Part shown: positions 1 through 13,536 of the stretch, piece after piece | Numbering within the stretch: the stretch's first letter is position 1 | Layout of the letters: the number at the start of each line of letters is the position of its first letter | Assembly: GCF_015706575.1 (NCBI RefSeq) | Contig: NW_024037070.1 | Span: 2,847,874-2,911,873, forward strand | Direction of reading: 5' to 3' | Length of the DNA: 64,000 nt | Source of the DNA: Patiria miniata | Lineage: Eukaryota > Echinodermata > Asteroidea > Valvatida > Asterinidae | The notes under the pieces: generated by a model | What the model was told of the DNA's origin: nothing | The model's input: the letters and a program-made list of their open reading frames with translations, nothing else | The model's database searches: none | Position numbers and translations under genes: made by a program

Positions 1-178
1 ACATACTGACTGTGATTGTTTGAGGATTTTGCAGGATTGATGCAGTGGTCACCCCTGCAAGGAGAATATTCAAGAAACAACATAGGATTCTGCAGGATCG
101 AGGCTGTATTTTTACATGGAGGTAGTTGGAGGATTATGCAGGATTGAGGTTTCATCCTGGCAAAAATGGGAGTTAGGG
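1..178 (+). repeat. TTAA-flanked MITE (piggyBac-like), right part, cut by window edge
   Basis: Repeated units close to GGATTTTGCAGGATTGAGG end in GGGAGTTAGGG followed by TTAA at 179-182. The same right end occurs at 13533. Confidence 0.6.
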
Positions 179-1489
179 TTAATTCTGTCATATAAACTAC
201 AATGTAACTACAAGTATATTTTTGTGCTGTATTTTTTTTAAAATCACAAGGTCACTCTGCAATCTTTATTACTTTAAGAGCAATGCACTGTTTGACACTG
301 TTGTTTGTTAGCAACATTTACCATGAACTATGGAGCAAGGTTGACTTGCTAAAAGTCAAGCTAAAAAAAAAAGGCCAGTCAATTCTCTGTGCATAAAAAT
401 GTCTGCCTTTCTTTTTAACTGCCAGATTTGATTAACAGAGCAAATTTCATCCAAATAATTTCATTGACTGCACTTGCTGCTGTTTCCCCAAACAAGCCGC
501 GTTTCCCTCCCTCCTTGTGAATTAACCCTCTGTACTTTCTACTCTCAATTAAAACTGGCAAGTCCGGCCCACTGAACGCTAATTTCTTTTATGTTTTGGT
601 ATTGATTGGGCCCCTGGCGTACATCCTTTCCACGATTGCGCTGGTAACACAACGGCATGGATGTGACCGAACGCAAATTGCATTTCTATTCCGAAGCCAA
701 TCTGTTTCCGTCTCGCTATTAGAGATGAGTTCTTTCTCAGTAAAGGGTTTGTTATGATGCCAAGGACCGCGTCATTCATCATTTTACGCACTTCACAGGT
801 TTGTCAAGCTGTAATGGTTGCTGGGACTTGCTGGTATTTTTTTTTTAAAGGGGATGGATTTACAGGCTATATGGACTGTGCGCATACAGTAGAGGGCACT
901 ATTTTACCAAAGAATGTGAATGTATATATTACGACAATACTTTTCAAGCTCCCTCAAAAATATGATTGATAACATAGTTGAACATTAATGCCAGGCACGC
1001 TCTTTATTATTAATTCACACGCATATATTCATCTGTTCAGTCTAACGCTTTTTTTTACGTTCATGAAAATCTTTCACTGGACAGATTTGTTATTAATCCT
1101 TCTTAATTCAGCCCATGGGCTTTTCTGAGCAATTTTCTCTACAAGACACAAGGGACTGAATGAGTTAAAAACTTGATCTACAGTACTTCATTGGTTATTT
1201 ATTCATGGAATTTTACTTGAGGACTTGACAGACTTTTTGCTGAGCACTGTGAAAGCCCTTGGGATCCATTCCATACATAATGTCTTAAAAGCCAAGTGAC
1301 GATCACTGACATTTGATGTTGACTGAATGAGCGAGGCAAAATCCAAGCCCAAATTTGAAAAAAATAACCACAGGTCTGTTTGTTGTTTCGTTCTTTGTTT
1401 TTAGTCACTGCAAACACACCGTAGTCTAAAATCAATTGGAAAAAATGTCTGATGTTCTTGGGCATACAAAACTGCAACTCATTTACACT

Positions 1490-1770
1490 AACCCCCTAGG
1501 CCCTTTTGCTAAGAACCATCCGCGACCCTCCAAAATCCTCCAAAATGGTGCACTTATGTTCAATTAAAGGATACCCACTGCCTCAATCCTTCAAAATCCT
1601 CAAACAGCCTTGCCTCTCAAAACGCATTCAACCTCAATCCTCCAAAATCAACTGATACTGGATGTACATGTACATGTGCCCTCAATCCTCCACAATTCTC
1701 CAAAATTGTATGTTGCATTCAGCCTCAATCCTCCAAAATCCTCCAAAACCGCCCGTAGGACTTTAGAGAA
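1490..1770 (-). repeat. Degenerate copy of the TTAA/TTAGGG MITE family
   Basis: The segment starts CTAACCCCCTAGG and contains several CCTCAATCCTCCAAAATCC units, the complement of the motif at 1-178. The far end is eroded. Confidence 0.5.
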
Positions 1771-2814
1771 CTGAGGAAAAGGCTACATGTATATTGCATG
1801 AATGATATGCTGGCCAGTTTTATAGTTTTTTACAATTTCAAAAAAAATGGTTGTAGTCATCACGTCAAAGAAAAATACTGCACTCTGTAGTCTCAGAGGC
1901 AACCTCAATTATTCTTTATAATGGAGACAATGCACATCATGACATCTGCTTCAAAATGATTATCGCAACAAACCCCTGAAGCGAAAAATAAATCTTCTTG
2001 GTGAGTATTTTTAGAATCGCTTCCTTCGGGTGACCTATCTCTATGAAATAATATTGATACCCGTCAGGCATCGTCAATAAACACCCCCAATTGTTGTCCC
2101 AAATGAACGCGATCCCGCAGCTGACACTACACAAATGACCATCGGCTGGGAACATTCAGGGAGAAAGATCGCACATAATCCCCATTCAATCAATTAGAAC
2201 GGACATGTAGTCAAACACAAGTAGCAGCTGCTTCTGTGCTGTAATGACAACTAATCAGCCATACAAGGATTAATCTTCACTTGAATGGCTTGTAATTGAT
2301 GTGTGGAGAGGTGTCGGCAATACCGGGGCATTCTTCAACTTGGATAACGGCCAGACAGTGTCGAGTGTAGTGTGATTAACTGCGTCCCAGCTGCGCTTCC
2401 CACATTTTGAAATGATTGGCTAGAGATTCCAAAGGGGGCTTGTTTCCCCAAATGCACACTAAATACCTCCTGTCTGGAAAGATGCCACTTTCTTTTTGAA
2501 GTTGTAAATGTTGTGGCTATCCAGTGGCGTGAAATTCCAAGCACGTCTCACTAGTACCCCACCCCTATCTCACCCCAAGCGCACACATTACACTTTCCTA
2601 CATGTTTCTCCAAAAGATGCCACCTCCTTTTGAAGCCATAATACAAACTATGTGCATCCCCACCCTTTTGGTTGATAATCCAATCCCACCAAAAAAAGAC
2701 CCCCCAAAATAGAAAGAAATGAAAACCTTTTGTACATGAAGTAGACTTACTTTAGACGTTATGTCTTGATTAACTGGAAATCACTGATACCTGTTTGAAG
2801 ATAGCCGCAACCCT

Positions 2815-3235
2815 AACTCCCTAGGCATTTTTGCTAGGATGCAACCTCAATCCTGCAAAATCCAACTACATGTACCTCCGTGTAAAAATTGCATCCAGCC
2901 TTAATCCTCCTAAATCATCCGTTATTTCTTGAATTGTGGTCCTTGGAGGGGTGACCACTGCCTCCATCCTGCAAAATCCTCCAGCAATCGCTGTCAATGT
3001 ACCGTATGTTGAGGCAGAGCCAGTGACATCCTGGGGAAGTGTGGAGGATTTCAAGTAATCTAGGCCTACATGTACATTTATCCACGGCTGAGCTACATGT
3101 ACAACACAAGGTCCAGCCTAAGACATTGACACAGTGCATCCTCCAAGATCAGCCACACATTTTTGCCATGTAGCCTCAATCCTGCAAAATCCTCCATTTT
3201 GCATAGAGGATTTTGGAAGATTTAGGAAGATAAGG
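2815..3235 (-). repeat. Copy of the TTAA/TTAGGG MITE family
   Basis: It opens with ACCCTAACTCCCTAGGCA and carries CCTCAATCCTGCAAAATCC units. It closes before TTAA at 3236-3239, and the left TTAA is mutated to GCAA. Confidence 0.55.
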
Positions 3236-6200
3236 TTAAGCAAACTGGGTCCCACTGAACGTGGGTACACAATGTACATGTACATGTAGGCAAAGTGTTT
3301 CGTTCACATGGGTGTGTACACGAGTGTGTATACGGGTCAACTGTAGAATTTGGATTTTCAACCTGGGTAGAACTTCTCAACCCAAGTCCTGACAAGGGTA
3401 GGATATCACCCGTGTAGGGGGCCGAACCCGTGTAAAAGCCGTGTTGAATTCTTGCTAGTGTGAACAAAAAGGGGTTCCTGAAGTCTCTGTGTTGGATCCG
3501 GGTCCGACACGGTGACTTTGGACAGTGTGAAAGGCCTTTTGTGTCAAAGTTCATCAAGGCGACAAGCTGTCGTGATGCAGCGACCAGTATATCTGACTGT
3601 TATCCTAGAAAGGCAGTGTTTGGGCTAGTTTCCACCCTGCAAATAAAATACACTCATTCCCTCCAGATGTCTCATATTCTGATGCAAGCTAAAGAAGTGG
3701 AAAACAAACCCATTACTGCAGAATTGAACAGGCCTTCATGTTTACCCTAATAATTTTGTTGTCTAGTGTGAAGAAACTGCCCTTTGCAATACATTGTTCT
3801 TTAAAGTTCAACTCCCCCCCCCCCCCTTTCCCCAACACATCTTAAATGTCAGAGCATCGACCATTTTGCCCACAGGGGGTCCACACAGCAGGGCAGCTCG
3901 CCAGTGTCATAACAATTTGTTTTCACACTGAGCTTCTGGGACAAAGAGAATGTCATATCTCCAGGTGTATCAACAAATATAAGCGGGAGAAAAAAAACAA
4001 TGACAACAAACGGACATGTTCATTCATACATGTACACCTGTGCAGCTGTTGCCTAATATGTGAATGAACATTGTAAAATAACAAGTTTTTTTTTGACAGG
4101 CACAATGAATTCACCATTTCAGTTTTGTTACAAAGTCTTATTCTTGTCTGGCTGTGTACAAAATTTCTTTAATTTGAAACAAAATTATGTGTACATGTTG
4201 TTACAAAGCTTTGTATTTTGGAGATACCGGTATTTTGTACAGAAATTGTACTGATTGTACAATGTACTTGTGTATTTTTCACCATGTACGGTAACATTTA
4301 TGCACGTGTTTGACAAGTACCCGTAAAACTCTGCCCATATAGTTTTACATTTTTTCTACATTTTTGTGTATAATCTAACCCCCTCCCCCACATACACATT
4401 TTTTTGTATGTATGTCAAACTTTCCTGTAAAAGTACAAACATGCCTAAAAAATGTTGTGCTTTGCTATTCAATACCCACAAATAAATTCATGTAATTACC
4501 AAACTTCCATTTTATGTCCGTTTCGTGAACAAAAACATGAGGTCACAGAATGCTCAGGAAATACACTCTTTTAGGCCAAAAAAAAAAGATCTCCGGTTTC
4601 TGGTATGTGCGCGCGTCGGCGTAGCCATGCGCGTCGGCAAAATGAAAAAGTTTTTTTTTTCAATGAAAGATGATGTCTCAAAACCGCCAAACTCACTGGT
4701 TTGACTGGAATCCTGCTGCGTGTTTTTAGATTGGGTTATGGTCGAGAATAAGCTTTATGTGGCCTCTCTGGACTCCCATATATTTGCACTAAGTTTAGTC
4801 GGGCACCATTTGCAGTCATCAGCCGACATTATCATTATTTTGAAGCAAAAAAATCAGGTAAAAAAAAAAAAAAAGCCGCGTCGCCGCACCACTTTTTGGG
4901 CAAGCTCCATACCAGAAACTGGAGACTTTTTTTGTGTGGGCCTTATCAACCCTTTTTTTTATGAGACTCGACGATGACGGCACATCCATCAAACTCATTT
5001 CCCTTAAGCATGCCAGGACAGACAACATCAATAGAACGTTGTTCATGCAGACGATCGGCGAAAATGAAAAGAAAATTCATTGTCACTGTGAACAAGAACA
5101 TGTGCCAAAAAGGAAGAATGTGCGCTTTCTAGATGAGTGGAGGTACACAAAATGTTTATTGTTGTTCGCAGATGCTGTTACCCAAGGCCATGTAGTTAAT
5201 GCTTCCAAAAATGAAATATGAAAACAAAATCTATGAAAAGAGTAAAAGGAATCACATGAGAATATTGTAATCCTTTCCTGAGATACAATCAAGTCCGTCT
5301 AATTTGGAGGGGGGGGGGGGAGGGCAAAAAAGACATTGAATAAGCACTAGCTAAAATCTCACTGATCTAAGAGCGAGACTTTTTGAGGACAACCACCACA
5401 ATGGACAACTAAAGTGACGACAAAGGGCAAAGAACAAAGAAGTGAGCTGTAACAAAGCGAGGCCAGCAAACAATAGATGAATAAGCTCAAAGGAATTATC
5501 AAGTGATTTGTAATATTGAGGGGCTTTTGTCTGGAAAAGCCCAAAGCACTCAAACATGAACCATTGAAAAAAGAAATTTCTAGAAGTTATTTTGCTTTGA
5601 TAGTATTCGTATTTGCAGAATATCAGAATATTTGCTCAAGATGTACATTGATGGAGGAAAAAACCTACACACCGGTACATCGGTGACTAAAGTTTTGCAG
5701 TGAAACTGATCACTAAACTGGGCTTAGTGATTAGCAGCAGAGCATAAATGAAGCTGCTATTAACCAATGGAGTCAATGCCTTCTTTGGTTCTTCTTCAAA
5801 CAAGTACAAACATATCACAAGACAAACATATCACAGTGCATTTGCATCTTACAAGAAACTCTGTACATAATTATTCTGGCATGCAAATGGAATTTTTAAA
5901 AATGAGGAAATCCAAATAACACAAGACTTTGTACAGTGTTTTTCAATTTGTAATGGCATTCATGAAAAGTACAAAAATACGAGGAAATCAGCGGATCTGA
6001 GGAATAGTTGCAATCGAGTGTTCTCACTCGACAGTACACAAGTGAAGTGGTACATGTATGTAAATGTACCGGTACGTATCAACCTCCCTTCCCATATTCC
6101 CTTTTTCATATTTTTCCGCCGGGTTGCTATTATTTATACAAATTTCAGCTTCATCCCCCCCCCCCCCCCCCGAGTTTTTTCTCCGACACAGATTTACTCG

Positions 6201-6530
6201 GCTGGCACTAAGTAACAGCCGGCGAATTGTACACTTGTAAGCAAATGAACAATGAATCTGTGGCAATGGGAAATACTGCGTGTCCCCAACAATAGTCCCT
6301 GTGTAGGAAACAACTGCTGATTTGTATTGTTTGGGGTGCAGATACAAACTAGGAAACATGTTTTTGTGAAATGGGGGAGATCTTAGAATCTCTGCATGAT
6401 TCCGTTTTGTTGTTGATATATGTAATGTAATGCGCAACCGTTGTGAATCAATCGTGTACAGTTTGTTACTGAGCTTGGATGATGTCTAATGTTGCTCTTA
6501 CACTCTGTGCAGGTATGATTACACATTGTA

Positions 6531-6988
6531 CAGGGCGAGTCAGAATGAGCTGACCCAAATTGAAGAAAATATTAAAATTTTAGCAGTTATAAAAAAGTGC
6601 CAGTGAGTTATAGGCTGGTATTTTGGACATAGGCCTAACACGCCGAAAAACCACTCTGACCACGGTTCAACACAAATTTACTGAAATCGTGTACTGATGT
6701 GAAGCAGTGTAATAACAAATAGAAACCTAGTCATGGTGACTGACTCACTTGAAGTTACTGACACATTTAAAAAAGGCAAAACCAATTCCGTGTGCAGACT
6801 GGAAAATGAGCCACTTCAATGAAAATGGCACAACTCCTCACCACAGCCACTAATTTGAAATATTTCAAAATTCCAGCGGAAGACAAGGTGATGACCATTC
6901 ATATGAAACACTCAGTTTTTTCTCAATACACTTTATTTGCCACAAAGAAAATGGTGAACTTGGGTTCAGATCATTCTGACTCACCCTG
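6531..6988. mobile_element. TA-flanked MITE (Tc1/mariner-type), 458 bp
   Basis: Left end CAGGGCGAGTCAGAATGA and right end TCATTCTGACTCACCCTG are inverted repeats with one mismatch over 18 bases. The similarity goes on for about 10 more bases. TA flanks both sides (6529-6530 and 6989-6990). There is no transposase frame. Confidence 0.7.
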
Positions 6989-9900
6989 TACTAGGTACCG
7001 GTACACTGTATCTGCAGAAGCATATTCACCAAAAAAACCCAAAACTTTTCAGCCAAAAGAAAAGAAGTAATAGGCCTACATCCCTGGGAATGCGGCACAT
7101 GTACAGCTAATGACAAAACCGACGCAAGAAAAGGCCCACCAATTTTGATGCCGCCTTAATAATACATGATATAGTTCTGGGTAAAGTGACCTATTTATGA
7201 ATAGTCGCATTGACTTCAATGCACCGCTAAAGTGTCATTTAATTTGGATGTACACAACGGCCGCTACATATTGCGTTCACGCATGGCCGGCTTTAATTGC
7301 TTAACCAGACGTTTCTTTTGGGAACGATTTTCGAATGAAAAGGTAGTGTGACTGTGAGAAAATTGCAAAGAGGCGGCAGCAGGGACTAATGTGTGGTTAA
7401 AAATTTATAACAAATGTTGGCGTACATTTAACAGGTTTGCATAAATTTGCCAAAAATGTGTTTTTTGTTATACAGAATACCAAGGGGGGGGGGGGGGAAC
7501 TAATTGTGACCAAATTCAAATTGACTTAATGAAATTGAAGCTTATGTCTAAACGTTAATTATTAGTACAATATAAACCTAAGGCAAGCATGGCATAAAGG
7601 TAAAACAATAATTTGAAAGACCAATCCCAGCATACAGTATAACACTCCTGACGGTCAAAATAAAAAGAAATTCTGCTTCCAGTTACCCTACCTACCCTAT
7701 TTTGACAGCCCAACCTATTTTTGGTTGGGGGGGGGGAGGATCAGGAAAAACCCCCAGAAAACCATCAATTACTACCTGTTACCTTCACTACACGCAGACA
7801 CCATATGATCGTACACAAAAAATTGCCCCCCCCCCCAATAAAAATAAAATCCCCAACCTACCTACATATGTACCCTATTTTCAAATGCCATGTAATTGGA
7901 AGCAACTATTTTTGGGGGGAGGGGCCTCATTTGTAGAGAAAAATGCACTTAAAACCAAACATTTTGTTGGTTTTGGCAACCTACCGGTACAGTACAATCA
8001 AACAGATACATGTACATTTCCTTCTGGTTGATCCAAGTTGGAAGTGACTGGTTTCCAATGATTTGCCACTAGGGGGTAATTCCTGCTTTCTTGGTTGTCA
8101 TTCCTCTATTCTTGGCTCTTCACTCTATACCTCAAAGGGGTGGTGAGAACATGCCAGCTTGGGCATCACAACATATTAGAGTGTGTTTTAAACAACAAAC
8201 AGGTCGAGTTGTTAGCCGATGAATCAGTTCAAGTTAGTGAAAACTAAAGTGGGTGTGAAATGTTTTTAACTATGAAAATGTCACAGTGCCCAGTGTCCAC
8301 AAGAAATCCCTCAAAACCTAAACTGTTTTTTTTTTTTGCATGAGTTTTAAACAACAAACAGGTCGAGTTGTTAACCGATGAGTCAGTACAAGTTATAGCT
8401 TATACTAGTGCAAGTGGAAACAAAAGTGGGTGCGAAATGAAAATGTCACAGTGTCTAGTGTCAACAAGAAATTCCTCAAAAACTACATGTAAATGGTTTT
8501 CATTTTCTGTCTTCATCCTACATGTACAATGTACATGACATTTAATGCCATTGGGTTTTTTAATGTCAAAGGTGCACATACATGTTGTAATACGTTTACG
8601 TAAGCAAGTCTGCAGTGTGTTGTGTGAACACTTATTTACAGTCAAATTTCAACTTGCAAACTATTCAGTAAATTTCCAAAATTATTTACTCAAATTGACA
8701 GCACAAATTGAGGTTTCCATGGGAAAACTCCGGCTGACAATGACTGCAAAATCTGAGTCGCAGATAAACATCAAGTTCAATCATAAACGGACCCTCCCTT
8801 TTGTAAACCAATGTTTGGCCACATTCCATCATGCTTCAACTATCAAAGCATTTTTGTTTTCAACGGAAGTATACATGTACCGGTATGATCCAGCGTTAGA
8901 TGAACAGAATGTCATGGGTGATTACCGTGTCCACAACAACAAATCCAGTTAAGCACTGCTAGCACATTCCGCATCGCTTTCACACATCACATGGCTGTCA
9001 TTCCAGAGCGATTAACTCACACCATGTAACTCACCCGCCAAAACTTGTCTCCACCTTAGTCAAGAACGCAAAACAAACAACCGGCCTGCCCCCCCAATAC
9101 AACAAGCCACCCACACAACACGCCCGACTTCACTCTGGACCACAGAAGTCAAAATGCGAGGATAATATCTTTATATTTGGTTGTCTGACACCGCAAGAAA
9201 AACTAAACCAACAAAACTTGAGGTCTCTAATAAACTGAAGGGTCAGTGGTATGATTTTGAGCAGAATGGGGATGTGGTGGGATAATTCACAATAGTGAAG
9301 CACTACACACCATACAGACTGTGGACTTGACACCTTATGGGAAAATTAGAAAAATGGAATGTGACCTCTTGACCTTGTGGGTCATGTAGGTCAAAAGCTA
9401 GGTAAGTGGCAAATCAACAGCATTTTTCTCGATAGATTGTAGACTTAAAGGGCACAATTTCCTGAAAGCAACAGTAAGGTGGTTTTCCTTTCTTTGTTAA
9501 AAGAAAATTGACGTCTCTGTACAGGAATACATTTGTGTACAGTGTAATAGTTAGTTACTCACTTGTGCAAAACTGAGGGGTGATGCAAACATACATGTAG
9601 TAAATAACTGGTTTTAATTTTTTGTTGTGACGAATAAGGTTTAAAATAGTCCCTTGAAAAATTAATCCAATTTCAATGCACACTATTCAGAAAAGAAAAA
9701 TAACAAAACAACCGAACAACCAAACAACCCAACAAACAAACAAAAGAATAGGTGGAACCATGCTGCAACAACATTTTGTAAACATTTACATCACGTATGT
9801 AAATCCAGCCTTTCAAAAACTTGTTCTTCCTTTTGCCCAAATTCATCGTATCAAAAATGCAAAGCTAAAGATCACATCACAATTCAGCAGGGAAACCAAA

Positions 9901-11489
9901 AAGGAAAGGAAAAAAAAATGAGCAGTGAAAGATGATGGATTGTTGTTGATATTTTAGATCATAGTTCAAGAGTTTCCCCCATCGATTTCCCCCATCCCAA
10001 TCCTCACAGCTGAAGCAAACTGATACTCTGACAAAACAACTCCCTGCCTACGTCCCGGCACATGCAATAACAGGCCCACCGCAAAAATCAAGGGTTGTGC
10101 AGCTGAGGGCCTTATGCATACATTCATTTTTTCCATCGGCGGACTCGTGATCCGTTTAATCATTCAGATTCAGCTTGCAGGCAAGCCTCTTAAACCATTC
10201 TTACTCGCCAAGGAGCAATTCTGTATGGTAATTCTGCTTGCACAGACGATTGTTTTCAAGCCTCCGTGCTCGCAACTTTATTTTGAGTCGCGGTTCATGC
10301 AAATGCATCTAGGCCAAAGAGCTAAACAAAAGTCAGGTGATAGCTTGATGAGGGTTGCTGGTCACATGATCTCCCTCTCATGGCAGTCTTGGAGAGGCCC
10401 CTTACCATTCTGAATCTTACACCACACTCCTACAGGCTAGAATACTTCCTGGTCCCCTAATCTGTGCTACGAGTACGTGCTGTAACTTTCCTGCATTTTT
10501 TGCGAAGATATGGTACATGTACATGTACGTATGTAGATGTCCATGTACTGTGTATAGCTTGGAATTTGAATGAGTTTGTTTTTGCTAATCTTTTTAATGG
10601 TTCAATTGGTCAGGTTGAATAACTTCTTTTACTCTTACTCCTGTGCACATGCCCCCTGGGTGGTTGGGGAGGGTGAAAGAAAACTAGCCACCTCTTATCT
10701 GCTGCTTCAATGTTTGTTGGGCCTCCCATCCAAAAATCTAGTAGAAGTATAGAAGTGTTTTCTTAGGGTGTTTCACTGATTTCTTTCGTTTTTAATTGAA
10801 GCCTGGAACTCATTAGAGTGTTCATATCAATACAGAACATCCTTTCATAAACAGACTTTGCATGTAGTTACATGTACTCCAAACTGTGTGATCATAATCC
10901 AATTGTTTTTTCAAAGAGATAAAAAAAACCCACAGAATACCCAATACAGGTCAGGGGTCACACAAGCAGTTTTTGACATTTTACGCTCTTGTTACTCCTG
11001 ACAAACATGTTTGTTACACCGGACGGATGAGTCGATTCTCAGTTTGAGCTGGAAACGTGAAGCTCTGTCACACGTGAAGGATTCGGCTGAGACCTGAGCC
11101 GTTAAATTGATCTTTGATTCAAGGTGAGATTGGACAAAACAAATAGAAGAAATGCTGGTCAGCCTCTGGCTACGAATATTTTGTTTTCACCCATGACAGA
11201 GTGTCCGTAAAATGCCACAAGTAGTGAAAAACAAACTGTTTCATGCTTGAACTGATTGAGGTCTGGCGTGTTACATTGAGTGGCGTTCTTTTGAAGGTGA
11301 AATCACGCTCCGATACTCCAATACTGACACCATTGCCAAAATCTCTCAGTTCTACAACAAACAAGCCAAATATACATGTAATGTCATGGCTCAATTGGTC
11401 AGAATCCACCAAAATATGACGAAAACTGGATTTGGATTTTAGTGGATTTTTGGTGGATTAAGGCTTTTACGGTGGAATACTATACAAAT
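6989..11489. other. Intergenic, no gene recognised
   Basis: I see the tandem repeat at 8185-8487, poly-G/C runs near 7480, 7727 and 7828, and TACATG palindromes near 10513. Nothing looks coding. Confidence 0.7.
8185..8487. repeat. Two tandem copies of a ~150-bp unit
   Basis: GTTTTAAACAACAAACAGG starts at about 8185 and again at 8344. Both copies run on through GAGTTGTTARCCGATGA and GAAAATGTCACAGTG. The copies have diverged. Confidence 0.7.
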
Positions 11490-11781
11490 AATGAATGTTT
11501 ATGAGAGCAATGGTAAGAATGATTTCATGTGATGACATTCCATCCGTCACTGAATGAAATGATTCTTTCCATTACACGAATGCCAAACATTCATTATTTG
11601 TTTTACATAACACCTGAATAAATCCTCGTCATCCGATTGGGCAGATCCACCAAACATGTGTGTACTGTGTGAAGGAACTTCTATCTGTGGAACAGAAACT
11701 CCATTTTTGTGGTGCTTCCAGGCCGTGGGTTCGGACGAATAATTCAATGACATGTGATCAACGACCCACCTATCAGATGGC
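11490..11781. repeat. Hairpin-bearing dispersed repeat, copy 1
   Basis: AATGAATGTTTATGAG... is mirrored by ...AAACATTCATT about 110 bases later. The segment matches 54812-55098 along its length, including GGCCGTGGGTT near the right end. Confidence 0.6.
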
Positions 11782-12849
11782 AGGGATTTATTCAGGCATT
11801 GTATAATATTATATATTTAACCGACAATAAAGGTTGGTTTGGATCTGATAAATTCCTGTATTACAACATACGTGCAATTTCAACCTTGCAAGTTCTACAT
11901 TCTAAGATTGTGTTTCAATCAAACGTTCTTTGGAATTGCATGTAATATTTTCCAGACCTGTACAAGCATTTCCCTGGAACGTGAAGGCCCGAGTGTCTTT
12001 GCCTCGGGTCACCGCTGTCCGTCCATTCACCTCCTCAACCACAGAGTACAATTTGTCAATTAATGTAATGTGTCAATTAGTGCGCAAGGAGCAAGGAAGA
12101 GGAAGAAAAGGAAAAAACAACGGCGAAAAGAAACGGGATTAATCCGAAATGTCAACAAGATTGAGTGTATCAGCCAGGCTTGTAGCGGCCAGTGCTCCCT
12201 CTGTGACGAGAGTTCTCAGCCAGTCAGTCCAATATTGACCAATTTTTTGGTCAACACTGACTCTAGATCCTGCAAGAGTGTTTCCCTGGCAATTGGCCGG
12301 TCATGAACTGTAATAGAACCCTCTAAACTGCGCTGGGAACTGTTTGTTCTCACTACAGTTACATGTACAGCGTCTTCTTTTACAGTGAAAAAAAAAATTA
12401 CTCAGATGTTGCTAAAAAAATAAGCCTTGCAACGTGTGAACATTACTCTGTGAATACAATGAGGAGAAGGAATGATATAAAGTGCGGAACTTGATCTGTG
12501 GAGAGTATCGTGGTCTTTCACTGGAACGGTCCTATTACAGGACAATTTACGTACTCACCTGTAAATGAAATTACAAATGATGGATGACAAGTTCATATGG
12601 TACTCTCCTGGGTAACAAGCTCGTACACGTACATTGCACAATGTTTTCATTACCAGTTGTACTGCCACAAATTGACTGCCAAAAATTCACGTACTTGTCT
12701 GTAACTTAAAGTGTACATGTATGCAGTACAGTGTCAAGATGATCTTTTTTGAGGGGGGGGGGTTGAGATGGTATACAAGTCCACTTAATGAGCACTCATT
12801 TACAAGTCCAGAATACCAGAATGTTTTTATAAAATAGTGCATTTTTATC

Positions 12850-13532
12850 AATCCTAACCTTCCCAAATCCTCCAAAGTACTCTTTGCAAAATGGAGGATT
12901 TGCAGGATTGAGGCTGCATGGCAAAAAATGTGTGGCTGATTTTGGAGGATGCACTGTGTTTATTTATGCTCAGCCGTGCAAACATGTACATTTAGGCCTA
13001 GATAATACTTGAAATCCTCCGCACTGCTCCAGGATGTCACTGGCTCTGCCTCAACATATTGGCAGTGATTGCTGGAAGATTTTGCAGGAGTCACCTCTCC
13101 AAGGACCACATTAGCCTTGGTCAAGGCGCTAAATGTTACTCATCCCGGCCGTGGCGCGTAAACGATATCCTCGCTAGGGCCATGTATTTTGCAGTGCATT
13201 AAAAATACAGCGCGAACAGCGACCTCATGCGGCCACCATTTCTATGCAAATTAGTTGGACCATCGCGCCTTGGTTCAATGGTCGGCAAAAGCTTATGTTT
13301 TTCTTTATTTTGCGCTAGATTTCTAGCGCACGACCTCGTATGCGAATACAGATAAGTGTAGGCGGGGCTAATATGTGGAGCGTCCAATCACACATTCAAG
13401 AAATAACGGAGGAGTTTTCAGGATTGAGGCTGTTAAGTGTAATGCAATTTTTACATGGAGGCAGTTGGAGGATTTTGCAGGATTGAGGCTGCATCCTGGC
13501 AAAAATGCCCAGGCCCTGGCAGGGAGTTAGGG
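12850..13532 (+). repeat. Long copy of the TTAA/TTAGGG MITE family
   Basis: The internal unit GGATTTTGCAGGATTGAGG recurs, and the right end GGGAGTTAGGG is followed by TTAA at 13533-13536. It aligns with the inverse of 2815-3235 and is split by the insert at 13113-13390. Confidence 0.6.
13113..13390. mobile_element. 278-bp insertion nested inside the MITE, with 6-bp target duplication
   Basis: Comparison with the copy at 2815-3235 shows the break. CACATT occurs at 13107-13112 and again at 13391-13396, so the segment between is an insertion. It has no clear terminal repeats. TGGTCAAGGCG near its start matches a tRNA A-box consensus, but I see no B box at the right distance. It may be a SINE; the family is unknown. 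Confidence 0.5.
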
Positions 13533-13536
13533 TTAA

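Larger units (their letters stand above)
179..6530. other. Intergenic, no gene recognised
   Basis: Apart from the MITE copies at 1490-1770 and 2815-3235, this is AT-rich sequence with homopolymers and TACATGTACATG palindromes (e.g. near 1665 and 3275). Reading frames here are short and look non-coding. Confidence 0.7.

Noticed and set aside
8545..8952. 135-codon frame on the plus strand
   Set aside because: It has no domain, its composition looks random and it contains TACATGTACCGGTA repeat sequence.
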